64,000 nt of DNA, from assembly GCF_024267675.1 (NCBI RefSeq), contig NZ_JALDYX010000024.1, positions 1-64,000 on the forward strand, read 5' to 3'. This stretch comes from Marinobacterium sedimentorum (lineage in GTDB: Bacteria > Pseudomonadota > Gammaproteobacteria > Pseudomonadales > Balneatricaceae). The notes under the pieces were generated by a model. It searched no databases. It saw only the letters and a list, made by a program, of their open reading frames with translations, and had not been told where the DNA came from. Below, in pieces: positions 8,479-17,060 of the stretch (positions within the stretch are counted from its first letter, which is position 1; every line of letters starts with the position of its first letter). The position numbers and the translations under genes were made by a program.

Positions 8479-9426
8479 CTAGGGGCGGCTCCCGGCATCG
8501 AAGGCCCAGAGGTGGGCGGCCACCAGCGCTTGCCAGGGGCTGAAGTCCGCCAGCCAGTCCTGCGTCTGTCTTTCTGTAGGCTTGTCCGTCATCGCCAGCA
8601 GTTTCTGCAGACTACGCCGCACCGCCGCGTCGCCATGCAGCGACCCGTCCAGCCAGCCGAAGCCGCGCATCAGTGCATAGTTGGCCGTCCAGGGGCCTAT
8701 ACCCTTGAGCTGCAACAACTGCGCCCCCAGCCGTTCGGCATTGCAGCTTTCGGCATCCAGCTGCAGCAGGCCCGACTCAAGCGCCTCGCACAACGCTCTG
8801 AATGTGCGCACCTTGCCCGCAGACAAACCCGTGCCACGCAGGCTTGCATCACTCAGGCGGCTTAATTGCCGGGCATCGGGGTAGCACCAGAGGCCGCTTG
8901 AATGCTGCGGGCCTGCCGCCTGTATTAGCCGACGCCGGATACTGATGGCCGCCTGCACGCTGATTTGCTGTCCGATAATGGCCCAGCTCAGGGCTTCAAA
9001 CGGGCTTGCCGCCAGCGGTATGCGCAAGCCCGGCACTCTGCGGATTAGCGCGCCAAGCTGGGAGTGTCCACGATACTGCTGCTCAAACTCGTCCACTGAT
9101 TGCGTCAGGCCTAGCATCAGCCATGCTCTGTGCTCAAGCTGGGCGGCGGATGGGGATGGCTTGGGCGCTGCCGGATCAGCGCCACTGTCGATATCGAGCC
9201 ACACCTCGGCTGCATTGTCCCTGAATCTTATACTCAGGCAGGCTGCGCTCTTTGCCCAGCACAGCCCCTTGGTCAGGCTGTCTGCCGTCACGCGCTCAGC
9301 AACTTCCTGCGGGTCGCGCCGATGAAACGCCAGAAAATCTGCCAGGCGATAGTCCGCCGGCAGCTCAATGCGACAGTGCAGACGCGTCACGGCGGCAAAA
9401 GACCCGAGTGGCTCCAAAGGCTTCAA
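8479..9426 (-). CDS. alkA: DNA-3-methyladenine glycosylase II (AlkA)
   Basis: AlkA excises alkylated purines and pyrimidines from DNA. The C-terminal half is a helix-hairpin-helix glycosylase: SWAIIGQQISVQAAISIRRR, then the HhH LKGIGPWTANYALMRGFG, then the catalytic Asp in the SLHGDAAVRRSL segment. The N-terminal AlkA_N-like beta domain is present, giving 315 aa. Its start overlaps the ada stop by 4 nt (9423-9426), so the two form a coupled ada-alkA operon of the adaptive response to alkylation. Confidence 0.9.
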   Translation of the reverse strand: MKPLEPLGSFAAVTRLHCRIELPADYRLADFLAFHRRDPQEVAERVTADSLTKGLCWAKSAACLSIRFRDNAAEVWLDIDSGADPAAPKPSPSAAQLEHRAWLMLGLTQSVDEFEQQYRGHSQLGALIRRVPGLRIPLAASPFEALSWAIIGQQISVQAAISIRRRLIQAAGPQHSSGLWCYPDARQLSRLSDASLRGTGLSAGKVRTFRALCEALESGLLQLDAESCNAERLGAQLLQLKGIGPWTANYALMRGFGWLDGSLHGDAAVRRSLQKLLAMTDKPTERQTQDWLADFSPWQALVAAHLWAFDAGSRP

Positions 9427-10505
9427 GCGCCGCGCTCGCTGTCCAGCAGCGCACGCTTGCGTTCAATGCCCCAGCGATAGCCGGAGAGGCCACCATCACT
9501 GCGCACCACCCGGTGGCAGGGAATTGCGACCGCAATGGCGTTGGCTGCACAGGCGCCGGCAACGGCACGCACAGCGCGGGGTGAACCGATACGCTGGGCC
9601 AATTGCGCATAGCTCAGTGTTTCACCCGGTGGGATATCGCGCAGCGCCAGCCAGACCCGTTGCTGGAAAACGGTGCCGCGAATATCCAGTGGCAGATCCA
9701 TAGCTACTGCGGGGTTATCGACAAAGCCCGCCACAAGCGCGACTAGTTGCATATAGTCAGAATCACCCGGTACCAGGCGCGCCCTGGCGAAGCGACGCTG
9801 CAGATCCTGCAGCAGGGCGCTGGGATCGTCCCCCAGCAGAATGGCACAGATGCCAAGATCGCTCTGAGCCACCAGAATGGCACCCAGGGAGCAGTCACCG
9901 ACGGCGAACTGGATTCGGGCCGCGTCGCCGCCGGCGCGATAACTGCTGGGTGTCATGCCGAGTAGCTGAGTGGATTCTGCGTAAAACCGACCGCTGGAGC
10001 CGTAACCGGCAGCATTGAAGGCGTCGGTGATGGTTTCGCTCTGATCCAGCGCGTCACGCAGGCGCCGGGCCTGATGCGCCTTGGCATACTGGCGCGGTGT
10101 AAGGCCGGTAACTTGTTTGAACAGGCGATGCAGGTGATGGCAGCTAAGGCCCGCCCGGGCGGCAAGCTCTTCCAGAGTTGGCAACTGTGGGGCGGTTTCT
10201 ATCATGCGACAGAGCGCAGCTATGGTATTGCGCTGACGCTCCTGTGCTGAAGCCTGATCCGGATGGCAGCGCTTGCAGGGTCTGAAGCCTGCGCGCTCTG
10301 CCGCATTGGCATCCGCATGAAAGCGCACATTTTCAGGCAGGGCGGTACGCGACGGACAGCTTGGTCGGCAGTAGATGCCGGTAGTGACGACACCATAGAC
10401 AAAACGACCGTCGGCGCTGCCATCCCGATTCAATACCGCACGCCAGCGCGGATCTGAACATATTATCTGCGCCTGTTGTGGTGCTTGCTGCTCTGGGCTC
10501 TTCAC
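9423..10505 (-). CDS. ada: bifunctional Ada: AraC-type regulator and O6-methylguanine-DNA methyltransferase
   Basis: Ada repairs methyl phosphotriesters through an N-terminal Cys and O6-methylguanine through a C-terminal Cys, and once methylated activates ada and alkA. Visible parts: the N-Ada zinc domain with YCRPSCPSR and RPCKRCHPD (four Cys), an AraC helix-turn-helix region (LEELAARAGLSCHHLHRLFK), and the methyltransferase site AIPCHRVVRSDG. The 360-aa length fits full-length Ada (E. coli 354). The start is a GTG at 10505 with GGGA about 8 nt upstream; an ATG just before it is out of frame and closes at once. I did not find a clear Ada box upstream. Confidence 0.94.
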   Translation of the reverse strand: MKSPEQQAPQQAQIICSDPRWRAVLNRDGSADGRFVYGVVTTGIYCRPSCPSRTALPENVRFHADANAAERAGFRPCKRCHPDQASAQERQRNTIAALCRMIETAPQLPTLEELAARAGLSCHHLHRLFKQVTGLTPRQYAKAHQARRLRDALDQSETITDAFNAAGYGSSGRFYAESTQLLGMTPSSYRAGGDAARIQFAVGDCSLGAILVAQSDLGICAILLGDDPSALLQDLQRRFARARLVPGDSDYMQLVALVAGFVDNPAVAMDLPLDIRGTVFQQRVWLALRDIPPGETLSYAQLAQRIGSPRAVRAVAGACAANAIAVAIPCHRVVRSDGGLSGYRWGIERKRALLDSERGA

Positions 10506-10588
10506 GCTGCCATTCCCGTCTCAGATCGCCATATGATTCTCAACCGCCACTCTAGCGGGGTGAGGCGCTGAGGTCACTCCGACTCTTG

Positions 10589-10618
10589 CTGTTGTATTCA
10601 AGACTGTTGTATTCAAGG
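10589..10618. repeat. two 15-bp tandem repeats upstream of ada
   Basis: CTGTTGTATTCAAGA (10589-10603) is directly followed by CTGTTGTATTCAAGG (10604-10618). It lies about 85 nt upstream of the ada start and about 60 nt before the tRNA-Cys promoter. Direct repeats of this spacing can be activator sites, for example for an AraC-type regulator such as Ada; that is inference. Confidence 0.6.
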
Positions 10619-10677
10619 CAGCAGCAGGTCAAAGGGCAAGGCTGAATGGCCGTTAGCGGGCTTTTTCAGCCGCACTG

Positions 10678-10705
10678 TTGACCCTGAAATGCTTTGCTGT
10701 ATTAT
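10678..10705 (+). promoter_or_regulatory. promoter of the second tRNA-Cys
   Basis: TTGACC (10678-10683) and TATTAT (10700-10705) with 16-nt spacing, ending 12 nt before the tRNA. The orphan tRNA-Cys therefore seems to have its own working promoter. Confidence 0.7.
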
Positions 10706-10717
10706 GCAGCGCCTTGA

Positions 10718-10791
10718 GGCTGGATGGCAGAGTGGTCATGCAGCGGACTGCAACTCCGTGTACGCCGGTTCGATTCCGACTCCAGCCTCCA
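10718..10791 (+). tRNA. tRNA-Cys (GCA), copy 2
   Basis: Identical over 74 nt to the tRNA-Cys at 8087-8160, including the three bases (GAG) overlapping its 5' edge. It stands alone between ada and a KfrA-like gene. Confidence 0.97.
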
Positions 10792-10947
10792 TTATTTCCC
10801 GCTTACCACTCCCTCTTTTGTCATCTCCCGGCGACGGTGTCGCTGCTTTAGGTTATCCTGCTGTTTTCATTGGCTCTATTGCGCGGCCAGGATGTGCCGA
10901 TTGCGATTGATATGCCTGAATTTAAATACGTATTGTGTATTAATAAT

Positions 10948-11700
10948 ATGAAACCAGGTTCCGACACACGCCAGAAAGTGTTCCTGGCAGCGGATCAACT
11001 GCTGGAGCAGGGTCTGCGGCCGACACAGCAGAATGTTCGCGAACTGATCGGCAGCGGCAGTCTGACGACAATCAACAAGGCCCTGGGCGACTGGTGGCAA
11101 ACACTGGGTGAACGCATTACGCGGCGCAACCAGCATCCTGAAGTACCGGAAGCCGTGCTACTGAGCGCCGGCAAACTCTGGGATCAGGCACTAGCCTACG
11201 CCGAGCAGCGTTTTCTTGAACAGCGCACGCAGCTTGAGCAGCAGCATCGTGAAAGTCTGGAACGGGTGCGCCAGGATGATCTGGCTGTCACTTCGGATCT
11301 ACGTCTGTTGCAGGAGCAGAATGCCCGCTTGCTGGAGCGTAACGAACAGCTCGCAGTGCAGCTGGATGCCAGCCAGTCAGAACGGCTGCGCCAGGAAGAG
11401 CGGTTGATTCGGCTTGGCTCCGACAACGAAGAACAGGCCCGTCAGCTCAAGCAGCAGGCGCTGCTGCTTGAACGCAGCTCAGGCAACGCCGATACTGAAC
11501 AGTTGCTGGATTTGCGTGTACGCCTGCGCATACAGGAAGAGGATGGGAAGCGCCTGCACAACAGCAATGACAGTCTGGCGCAGGAAAATGCCAGGCTGCG
11601 CCGACAGTTGCAGGAGCAGGAACGCGGCTTTCAGGAGCGGATCCACCAGCTCGAGCTTGAACTGGCGCGCCGCGAAAGCAGTACCCTGGCCCGCGGCTGA
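10948..11700 (+). CDS. KfrA N-terminal-domain DNA-binding protein with long coiled coil
   Basis: The first 60 residues (FLAADQLLEQGLRPTQQNVR, then ELIGSGSLTTINKALGDWW) match the DNA-binding domain of KfrA, a plasmid-encoded repressor and partition-associated protein. The remaining 190 residues are almost continuous Gln/Glu/Leu/Arg coiled coil. Chromosomal proteins of this shape are common in marine gammaproteobacteria and their role is unknown. The start is uncertain: ATG 10948 gives MKPGSDTRQKV and 250 aa, ATG 10912 is in frame too, and neither has a strong ribosome-binding site. It begins just downstream of the orphan tRNA-Cys. Confidence 0.75.
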   Translation: MKPGSDTRQKVFLAADQLLEQGLRPTQQNVRELIGSGSLTTINKALGDWWQTLGERITRRNQHPEVPEAVLLSAGKLWDQALAYAEQRFLEQRTQLEQQHRESLERVRQDDLAVTSDLRLLQEQNARLLERNEQLAVQLDASQSERLRQEERLIRLGSDNEEQARQLKQQALLLERSSGNADTEQLLDLRVRLRIQEEDGKRLHNSNDSLAQENARLRRQLQEQERGFQERIHQLELELARRESSTLARG

Positions 11701-11782
11701 ATGCCTGGTACATTAAAAGGGGATTGCGCCTTGGTGCGCACGCCCACTGATTCATTTCTGATCCTGCTGTCTGGGTATAAAA

Positions 11783-12256
11783 ATGGATATAACACTCGAA
11801 GATAATGCCAGTTACACCACTATCGTGGATGCGCTGCGACGCTGCGGTGTCGAGGATGCCGTATGCTGCGGCACGGAAATATTGTTTAATAGCGCCAAAC
11901 ATGCGCTGGTACAGGAAAAACTGTCCGGCGTGACGCTGCAACTACTGGATGCCGACGGCTATGCAATACGCCAGGTCACCAGCCGGCGACGCTCCGATCA
12001 GGCGCCTGTGCCGGATCGCCTGAACGACCGTCAGCTCACGGTCATAAAGGCCCTGGAAAAGGTATTGCGCCACTGCCAGAAAGAGGGCATACAGTTGGTC
12101 GGATACAGCGACGAACTGGTGGCTTTGCCAGCCCAGATCAAGCCTGAAGCTATCGCTTCGGCCTGTGCACTGGATATAGAGACCTATGGAGCTTACCGGG
12201 GTGCTGAGGCATTGACGCCTGACGCAGGCACCCTGCTTAGCGATGTATTACCCTAG
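11783..12256 (+). CDS. hypothetical protein, 157 aa
   Basis: An ORF with coding character between the KfrA-like gene and the response regulator, and 49 nt upstream of the latter. It has no membrane segment or signal peptide. Two Cys sit together near residue 28 (AVCCGTEILF) and the middle is basic (RQVTSRRRSD). The C-terminal half contains a helical stretch (TVIKALEKVLRHCQKEG). I do not recognise the family. Close spacing suggests it may be co-transcribed with the regulator. Confidence 0.6.
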   Translation: MDITLEDNASYTTIVDALRRCGVEDAVCCGTEILFNSAKHALVQEKLSGVTLQLLDADGYAIRQVTSRRRSDQAPVPDRLNDRQLTVIKALEKVLRHCQKEGIQLVGYSDELVALPAQIKPEAIASACALDIETYGAYRGAEALTPDAGTLLSDVLP

Positions 12257-12305
12257 GTGTTACCTTAGGTATACGTAGTTAAATTGTTAAAATTTAAGGA
12301 AATGT

Positions 12306-12968
12306 ATGGGCCCTATCCGTGTACTGCTTGCCGACGACCATCCGGTTGTTCGCGACGGTTTCCAGCGTATTCTGGAGTCTGATGAGCGTATTCGAATCAT
12401 TGCCAGTGCCAGCAGCGGTTATGAGGCTTTTGAGCAGTTCCGTGCAAAAAAGCCCGATATAGTAGTGCTTGATCTCACCATGCCAAGCCAGGCAGGCGCA
12501 CCGGAGAGCTCATCCATCAGCGGCGGCATGGAGGCCATCAGGCGCATTCTGGCGCAGGATTCCCGAGCTCGTGTGCTGGTGCTGTCCAGCTGTGAAACGC
12601 GGCCTTATCCCAGCCAGGTGATTGGCGCCGGCGTAAAAGGCTACCTGACCAAACGCTGTGCACCGGCCGAGCTGATCGAAGCTGTAGTAAAAGTGCATTC
12701 AGGCGAGCGCTACTTTTCGCCGTCTATTCAGGATCAGCTGGACGACTCGGCGACAGATCGCTCACCGGTAAACCAGCTGAGCTCCCGTGAGTTGCAGATT
12801 TTCATCATGCTTGCGGACGGGCATTCGGTAGCCCAGATCGCGGAAGCTGTTTTTCTCAGCCCCAAAACCATCCATGCCCATCGCTCCAACATCAAGCGCA
12901 AGCTTGATCTCAAGGCCAATGGCGAAATAGTGCATCTGGCCATGCGCCACGGCCTGATTGATCCCTAG
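12306..12968 (+). CDS. NarL/FixJ-type response regulator, GacA/UvrY-like
   Basis: The N-terminal receiver has the acidic pair in LLADDHPVVRDG, the phospho-acceptor Asp in VVLDLTMP, and the conserved Lys in KGYLTKRCAP. The C-terminal LuxR helix-turn-helix reads LSSRELQIFIMLADGHSVAQ, then IAEAVFLSPKTIHAHRSNIK. The segments YPSQVIGAGVKGYLTK and AMRHGLIDP at the C terminus resemble GacA/UvrY, which control the Rsm/Csr small RNAs. An unusual insert of about 12 residues (QAGAPESSSISG) follows the phospho-acceptor loop. No sensor kinase is adjacent. GacA identity is not proven; in relatives gacA usually lies next to uvrC. Confidence 0.85.
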   Translation: MGPIRVLLADDHPVVRDGFQRILESDERIRIIASASSGYEAFEQFRAKKPDIVVLDLTMPSQAGAPESSSISGGMEAIRRILAQDSRARVLVLSSCETRPYPSQVIGAGVKGYLTKRCAPAELIEAVVKVHSGERYFSPSIQDQLDDSATDRSPVNQLSSRELQIFIMLADGHSVAQIAEAVFLSPKTIHAHRSNIKRKLDLKANGEIVHLAMRHGLIDP

Positions 12969-13180
12969 CAGCCTGTCGGATTTGACCGGTCGTAGCGAGG
13001 GAATGGCCGTTTTGAGTCAGTTTTTGGACTCTTTTAAGGCGAATAGTGGTTCTATTTAACGAAAAAGAGTACGAAAATGGCCAAAATCGGCGTTTCCGCA
13101 CGACTGCATGGACGCAGGAGGTAGAGCAACGCATGGAGCAGTTGCCGAGTAGATCAGTGTTAATTCCGACAGGCTGCTAG
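12965..13180. repeat. MITE copy 1 (AGCAGCCTGTCGG family), 216 bp
   Basis: Perfect 16-bp terminal inverted repeats, CTAGCAGCCTGTCGGA (12965-12980) and TCCGACAGGCTGCTAG (13165-13180). The left end overlaps the TAG stop of the response regulator. The inside has no transposase and shares long blocks with copies at 28542 (GCGAATAGTGGTTCTATTTA) and 33983 (GCACGACTGCATGGA). CTAG at both ends may be a 4-bp target duplication. Confidence 0.8.
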
Positions 13181-13267
13181 CCTCAGTGTCTGTGCCATTG
13201 ATAAAGGTCGCGCAGGTCGCGGCACTCGGGTCCATACTGTGACTGTATCTCCCGGCAAGGAGTTGCC

Positions 13268-13546
13268 ATGCGACAAATGGAAAGTTCCAGCGAGCTGCTG
13301 CTTGAAACCAGTTTTATCTGGCATGAGATCAGTGTCGGTGACCTGATTCGGCTTGAAGCGGATCTGGACGACTGTGGCGAGCAGCAGCTCAGAACCGCCT
13401 CCCAGTATGAAGTGCTGGCAAAGCTTGAGCTGGCGCCGGGTCATCAGGTGTTTGTGGTGCAGTCCGATATATCCGGTGAACTGGTACAGGTGCATCCCTT
13501 CCTTGTCAGCAGCTACGACAACCGCCCTGCGCCAACCTGCATGTAA
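13268..13546 (+). CDS. small hypothetical protein, 92 aa
   Basis: The ATG is preceded by AAGGAG at ideal spacing, the best evidence that it is translated. The protein is acidic and soluble, with one short Val-rich strand (GHQVFVVQSDISGELVQVHP) that suggests a small beta fold. No motif recognised. It stands alone between MITE copy 1 and the SnoaL-like gene. Confidence 0.6.
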   Translation: MRQMESSSELLLETSFIWHEISVGDLIRLEADLDDCGEQQLRTASQYEVLAKLELAPGHQVFVVQSDISGELVQVHPFLVSSYDNRPAPTCM

Positions 13547-13733
13547 CCTGCTTGCTCCTGGCTGCGCAGGCGGGCATTTAAGTGTCGCCCAGGCACAGCA
13601 AGATTCTCTTGCGTGCGTGTTAGTGTGTCCGCCTGTACTTGCCTGCTGTAATAAACAGCACGAACGCCATATCAAGCAAATCTGACGATGAATTCGTCAC
13701 ACCAACTCTTCACACCTATGCCGGATAAAGCCC

Positions 13734-14159
13734 ATGGAAACCCCCATGAGAGACGCAGCCTTTACGCTTGTTAAACAGTATTACCAGGCCTTCAACGCAG
13801 GCGACATGCCAGCCTTTCTGGACCTGCTCACCGATGACGTGATTCACGACATCAACCAGGGTGGACGGGAAATCGGCAAGCAGGCTTTTGCAGCTTTCAT
13901 GACCCGCATGAATCAGTGCTATGAAGAGCAGCTTGTCGATATCGAGGTCATGGTGAGCGCTGATGGCCAGCGTGCAGCGGCTGAATTTGTCGTACTTGGG
14001 CGCTACCTCAACAATGATGAGGGCCTGCCACAGGCCAAGGGCCAGTCCTACCGCCTGCCCGCTGGCGCCTTCTTCGAATTGCGCGATGCCAGGGTGGCGC
14101 GCATCAGCAATTACTACAACCTCAACGACTGGCTCGAGCAGGTGGGCGGGGCGGTTTAG
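13734..14159 (+). CDS. SnoaL-like / ketosteroid-isomerase-related protein
   Basis: A 141-aa protein of the NTF2-like alpha+beta barrel fold. The N terminus has the usual helix and acidic strand (VKQYYQAFNAGDMPAFLDLL, then TDDVIHDINQGG), and the C-terminal strand pattern GAFFELRDARVARISNYYNL is typical of SnoaL-like enzymes annotated as ketosteroid-isomerase related. The substrate cannot be told from sequence. An alternative ATG lies five codons in. Confidence 0.8.
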   Translation: METPMRDAAFTLVKQYYQAFNAGDMPAFLDLLTDDVIHDINQGGREIGKQAFAAFMTRMNQCYEEQLVDIEVMVSADGQRAAAEFVVLGRYLNNDEGLPQAKGQSYRLPAGAFFELRDARVARISNYYNLNDWLEQVGGAV

Positions 14160-14181
14160 CATTTTGTAACGCACAGACCCC

Positions 14182-14210
14182 TTGCGTTCGTGCTGCCAAG
14201 ATCCTATAAC
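14182..14210 (+). promoter_or_regulatory. candidate sigma-70 promoter for helD
   Basis: TTGCGT (14182-14187) and TATAAC (14205-14210) with a 17-nt spacer, about 60 nt before the helicase start. Confidence 0.55.
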
Positions 14211-14271
14211 CTGTGCCTCAGCATAGGCGACGCACCCAGCGGGCGCCCAATACAGGGAGCGTTGCGTCCGC

Positions 14272-16857
14272 TTGATCGTCACTATTACAGCGCCACTGCC
14301 AGCCAGGCTCTTTGCACACAGGCTCGATTGCCACTGGACAACCCTGACCGCCGGGCCCGACGGGCTGCTGGTAGGGTTCAGGGATCATCCCGACGAACTG
14401 ATTCCATGGCAGTCTCTGGCGGTGGCACAGCAGGTTCATACAGGTGCGGCATTTCACCAACTCGCGTTCGAAGGCAAACCGGCGCTACGCTGGATAGGCC
14501 GCTGGCACCGTCAATTCTGGCGCGCATTCAGCCAGTACCTGCACCAGCAGCACGAACCCGATTTCGCCCTGCAGCTGCAACGCATAGAAACAGCCGTAAG
14601 GCATGGCTATGTGCGCAGCTCAACCTGGTCGCAGCTGCAGACTCAGGCCGCTGCGCTGCTGCACAAAAGTGATGCCGCCCTGGTACAGGCGCCGGCCCGG
14701 CCGGATCTGCGTTACCAGCGGCTGGGCCGCATCGCCAGCGGGGACCCGCAGCTGTTGCAGCGCTACCGCGAGCACTACCTGGGCCGCCAGCAGGCGCGTC
14801 ACCGCTCTTTGTTTGAGAAAATCGAACGCCTGCCGCTGACACCCAGTCAGCAGCGCGCCTGCATAACACTGGATGACAACAACCTGGTACTGGCTGGCGC
14901 TGGCAGTGGAAAAACCAGCACCCTTATCGGCCGTACCGCCTATCTGATCGCCAGTGGCCAGGCTGAACCCCAGGACATCCTGCTGCTGGCCTTTGGTCGC
15001 CAGGCGGCTGATGAAATGCAGCAGCGCCTGCAGCAGCGTCTTGGCATCAAGCTTGACGCCACCACCTTCCATGCCCTGGGCCAGCGCATTATCACCGCGG
15101 TAGAAGGTCGCAGGCCACCTATCAGCCCGCTCGCCGAAGATGACGCCAAGCTTGGCAACTGGGTTGCCCAACAGTTTGAAGCACTGCTGGACAGGCCCGA
15201 ATACCGCCGTCAGGTACTGGACTATCTGCTGCGTTTCCGCCTCCCGGCGGACAGTCCCTTCAACTTCGCCACAGAAAATGAACATCAGCGCTTTATGCGC
15301 AGCAACGGCGTGCACACGCTTTCAGGCTTAGTCGATGGCTCATCGGATGGCGCGGGCGATGAAATGCACAGTAGCGCCGCCTGCGTCATTGCCGACTGGC
15401 TCTGGAGTCAGGGCATCGACTATCGCTACCGCCCGGCCGGAATCTACCCCCTGGCGCCGGAGCAAGCACTGGCAACAGCAGAAAGCGCGATCCGGCCCAT
15501 GCAGCTGGTGCCCGACTTTTACCTGCCGGCCCAGGATATCTGCATAGACCTGCTGCTGCTTGATAGGGATGAGGACACGCCGGCCTGGATCGAACCCGCG
15601 GCCTACCTGGGGGCGCTCGATGCACTGCGCCACAATGGCCAGCGCCGTATTGAGCTGCGGTTTCATCAGCAACAGGACGGCAGCCTAATCGATGCCCTGG
15701 CCCGCCAGTTGAGCGAGCAGGGTGTTGTGGCACAACCTAAAGCAGATCAGGCGTTACTGGCGCTTGTGCAGCAAGGCGCTCTGCTGCAGCCTTTGGGCGA
15801 TCTTCTGAGCCAGATGCTGCGCTGCCACAGAACCCTGCAGCCGGATGCCACCGAGCTGCGCGCACGGGTAGACGCAAGTCCCGCGCCGCAACGCCTGGAG
15901 CAGGCTCTGCTGTTACTGCAGCCCCTGCACGCAGCATACAGAGCGCAGCTTGTCGCCAGTGACGAGATCGATTTCGACGACATGATTGCGAAGGCGCTGG
16001 ACTATGTGGAGCAGGGCCGCTTCGCATCTCCCTGGCGGCATATTCTGGTGGATGAGTTTCAGGACATATCGGCCCTGCGCGCCCGCCTGATTCGGGCTCT
16101 TCGTGATGCCGTTCCCGGCGCCGCGCTCTTTGCTGTGGGCGACGATTGGCAGTCGATCTACCGTTTCACCGGCAGCGATGTAGGGCTGACCACCGATTTT
16201 GCCGGATTCTTTGGCCCGGTCTCTATTAGCGCGCTGGATCAGACATTTCGCTTTAACAGCAGTATCGGTGAACTGGCATCGCGCTTTGTGCTGCGCAACC
16301 CCGCCCAGCTACCCAAGCATTTGCATAGCCAGACCCAGGTTGAGGCGCCCGCCGTCTCACTGCTGGCTCACCGTAGCCGCGAGCCCGCCAGGGATCCTGC
16401 TGTGCTCGAACGCATTCTGCAGGTGATCAGCCAGCGCCGCGCCGCTGAGTGTGGCATCAGCTGCACAGTGATGATTATGGCGCGCAATCGCTTTAGCCTG
16501 CCCGACAGCGCACGCCTGGCGCAGCTGCAACAGCGCTTTGGCCAGTTGCAGCTGGAAAGCCGTACACTGCATGCCGCCAAAGGGCGCGAAGCCGATTATG
16601 CGATTATCCTCGGGCTGGAGAGCGGTAAGTACGGTTTTCCGGCAGCGCGCAGCCTGCATCCAGTTCTGGATGCTCTGTTGCCCGGTGGCGAAACTTTCCC
16701 CCATGCTGAGGAGCGGCGTCTGTTCTATGTGGCACTGACCCGCGCCCGTCACCGGGCATACCTTGCCTACAGCAGCACGCGGCCTTCCTCCTTTGTCACA
16801 GAGCTGATTGCCGATCAATACCCGATCGAGCAGGGCGAATTCGAGTCTCAGCACTGA
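14272..16857 (+). CDS. helD: DNA helicase IV-type UvrD/SF1 helicase
   Basis: SF1A helicase of the HelD (helicase IV) type, an ATP-driven 3'-5' DNA unwinding family linked to recombination and repair. Walker A is LAGAGSGKTSTLIGRTAYL near residue 206. Helicase IV-specific wording follows: EIDFDDMIAKAL, HILVDEFQDIS (Walker B) and FAVGDDWQSIYRFTGSDVGL. The C-terminal motifs HAAKGREADYAIIL and ERRLFYVALTRARHR complete the set. The first 190 residues form the family's N-terminal domain. At 861 aa it is longer than E. coli HelD (684), with extra sequence between the first helicase motifs and the DEFQD motif. The start is uncertain: a TTG at 14272, with GGGAG about 12 nt upstream. Confidence 0.88.
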   Translation: MIVTITAPLPARLFAHRLDCHWTTLTAGPDGLLVGFRDHPDELIPWQSLAVAQQVHTGAAFHQLAFEGKPALRWIGRWHRQFWRAFSQYLHQQHEPDFALQLQRIETAVRHGYVRSSTWSQLQTQAAALLHKSDAALVQAPARPDLRYQRLGRIASGDPQLLQRYREHYLGRQQARHRSLFEKIERLPLTPSQQRACITLDDNNLVLAGAGSGKTSTLIGRTAYLIASGQAEPQDILLLAFGRQAADEMQQRLQQRLGIKLDATTFHALGQRIITAVEGRRPPISPLAEDDAKLGNWVAQQFEALLDRPEYRRQVLDYLLRFRLPADSPFNFATENEHQRFMRSNGVHTLSGLVDGSSDGAGDEMHSSAACVIADWLWSQGIDYRYRPAGIYPLAPEQALATAESAIRPMQLVPDFYLPAQDICIDLLLLDRDEDTPAWIEPAAYLGALDALRHNGQRRIELRFHQQQDGSLIDALARQLSEQGVVAQPKADQALLALVQQGALLQPLGDLLSQMLRCHRTLQPDATELRARVDASPAPQRLEQALLLLQPLHAAYRAQLVASDEIDFDDMIAKALDYVEQGRFASPWRHILVDEFQDISALRARLIRALRDAVPGAALFAVGDDWQSIYRFTGSDVGLTTDFAGFFGPVSISALDQTFRFNSSIGELASRFVLRNPAQLPKHLHSQTQVEAPAVSLLAHRSREPARDPAVLERILQVISQRRAAECGISCTVMIMARNRFSLPDSARLAQLQQRFGQLQLESRTLHAAKGREADYAIILGLESGKYGFPAARSLHPVLDALLPGGETFPHAEERRLFYVALTRARHRAYLAYSSTRPSSFVTELIADQYPIEQGEFESQH

Positions 16858-17060
16858 TTTACCAAGCTCGAACGTCGTATCAGACCGTATTTTGTGCAAC
16901 AAAATGGCGCTCGACATGACAAGAAAGACGGTACAAATTCTGGTCAGCAACGGTCTTAACGACAACACTTAGAAAATGTCATATTCAGATGGATAGCTGA
17001 TACCTTTAATATCCGGCCGGTCGGGGTGCGGCAAGCGCAGAGGGTCGGGGGAGGTGAGCG

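Noticed and set aside
12910..13134. Minus-strand frame inside MITE copy 1, similar to one in copy 2 (reading NRTTIR)
   Set aside because: The likeness follows from the DNA repeat; frames are interrupted in copy 3 and there are no transposase motifs.
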